From SIG565 sp964607025 (GTDB lineage Bacteria; Bacillota; Clostridia; Oscillospirales; Acutalibacteraceae), in contig CAZSIL010000044.1 in NCBI GenBank assembly GCA_964607025.1, positions 1-7,472 of the forward strand: a DNA stretch of 7,472 bases. The letters run 5' to 3'. Under the pieces are notes generated by a model, which saw nothing but the letters and a program-made list of their open reading frames with translations, ran no database searches and had not been told where the DNA came from. Below, in pieces: positions 7,247 through 7,472 of the stretch (position 1 is the stretch's first letter; every line of letters begins with the position of its first letter). Made by a program: the position numbers and the translations under genes.

Positions 7247-7255
7247 ATCCATTGT

Positions 7256-7260
7256 TCCTT
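7256..7260 (-). promoter_or_regulatory. Ribosome binding site of dut
   Basis: AAGGA on the minus strand, just after the stop codon of the upstream gene. Its spacing is 3 bases to the ATG at 7252 and 9 bases to the ATG at 7246, which favours the shorter form of the protein. Confidence 0.65.
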
Positions 7261-7262
7261 TC

Positions 7263-7472
7263 TTATTTCCGGCCCAGCTTAGAAAACCAGCGGAAGGTCA
7301 GGGGCCAGAGGATGCCTGCCGTCACAACGATCAGACAGTAGCGCACCGCCCGGGCGATCAGTTCGCTGCCAAGCAAGGCGATCAGCACGCCCCGCGTGCC
7401 CTCTTTCACCGCAAGGACCACCGCCAAACCCAGCACCGCCTTGAGGATCTGTGCCCACCAAATAGCAGAAGT
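7263..7472 (-). CDS. C-terminal part of a membrane protein, probably PAP2-family phosphatase (5' end outside window)
   Basis: Seventy codons including the TAA stop are visible, and the frame is open to the right edge. The 69 residues hold two hydrophobic stretches (ILKAVLGLAVVLAV and YCLIVVTAGILWPLTF) separated by a short polar loop, and end in a basic tail (WFSKLGRK). The arrangement of a Lys-Glu-Gly loop, an Ala-Val-Arg-Tyr lead-in, and a last helix with LWPLTF followed by an aromatic/basic end resembles the C-terminal extension of Firmicutes PAP2-family membrane phosphatases, which dephosphorylate lipid phosphates such as phosphatidic acid or undecaprenyl diphosphate. The catalytic PAP2 motifs would lie upstream, outside the window, so the assignment rests on general resemblance only. 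Another small multi-pass membrane protein is possible. The gene ends 10 bases before the first possible dut start and is probably in the same transcript. Confidence 0.55.
   Translation of the reverse strand, partial: TSAIWWAQILKAVLGLAVVLAVKEGTRGVLIALLGSELIARAVRYCLIVVTAGILWPLTFRWFSKLGRK

Noticed and set aside
6926..7282. Plus-strand open frame of 118 codons
   Set aside because: It lies antisense to dut, whose five motifs are all intact.
7279..7461. Minus-strand open frame of 60 codons at the right edge
   Set aside because: It overlaps, in another frame, the membrane-protein tail that has clear hydrophobic helices and tight spacing to dut; its Gly/Arg-rich translation looks like a shifted frame.

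Overview
The window reads almost entirely on the minus strand and looks like a Gram-positive anaerobe, most likely a gut Clostridia/Oscillospirales-type Firmicute. This is inferred from the moderately GC-rich coding sequence, the style of the signal peptide (a short polar start, a Leu/Val/Ala/Met core, then Pro and Ala-Ser-Ala), the AAGGAG-type ribosome binding sites, the sigma-A-like promoter, and a short trimeric-type dUTPase. No taxonomic marker gene is present.

Positions 1-6594 (minus) hold one uninterrupted reading frame of about 2,198 codons that runs off the left edge. It encodes a giant secreted protein. In order it has a signal peptide, four tandem beta-helix-like modules of about 360-390 residues (each opening with a DUF1565/pectate-lyase-like strand-and-helix signature), about 150 unassigned residues, a LamG/concanavalin-like domain, a helical linker, and a calcineurin-like metallophosphoesterase domain cut by the window edge. 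Its own promoter and ribosome binding site are visible at 6602-6688. The long plus-strand open frame over the same DNA is a codon-aligned antisense shadow.

Positions 6809-7472 (minus) hold the end of a housekeeping transcription unit: the C-terminal 69 codons of a small membrane protein (probably PAP2 phosphatase family), then dut (dUTP diphosphatase) about 10-16 bases downstream, then a GC-rich hairpin with a short T run as terminator. The 208 bases between dut and the giant gene contain this terminator, the giant gene's promoter with an inverted repeat around its -35 box, and its leader.

The two units appear functionally unrelated: a nucleotide/lipid housekeeping pair, and an independently transcribed extracellular protein. 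The main item of interest is the domain architecture of the giant protein, and the apparent loss or disruption of the last metal-binding motif of its phosphoesterase domain at the window edge.
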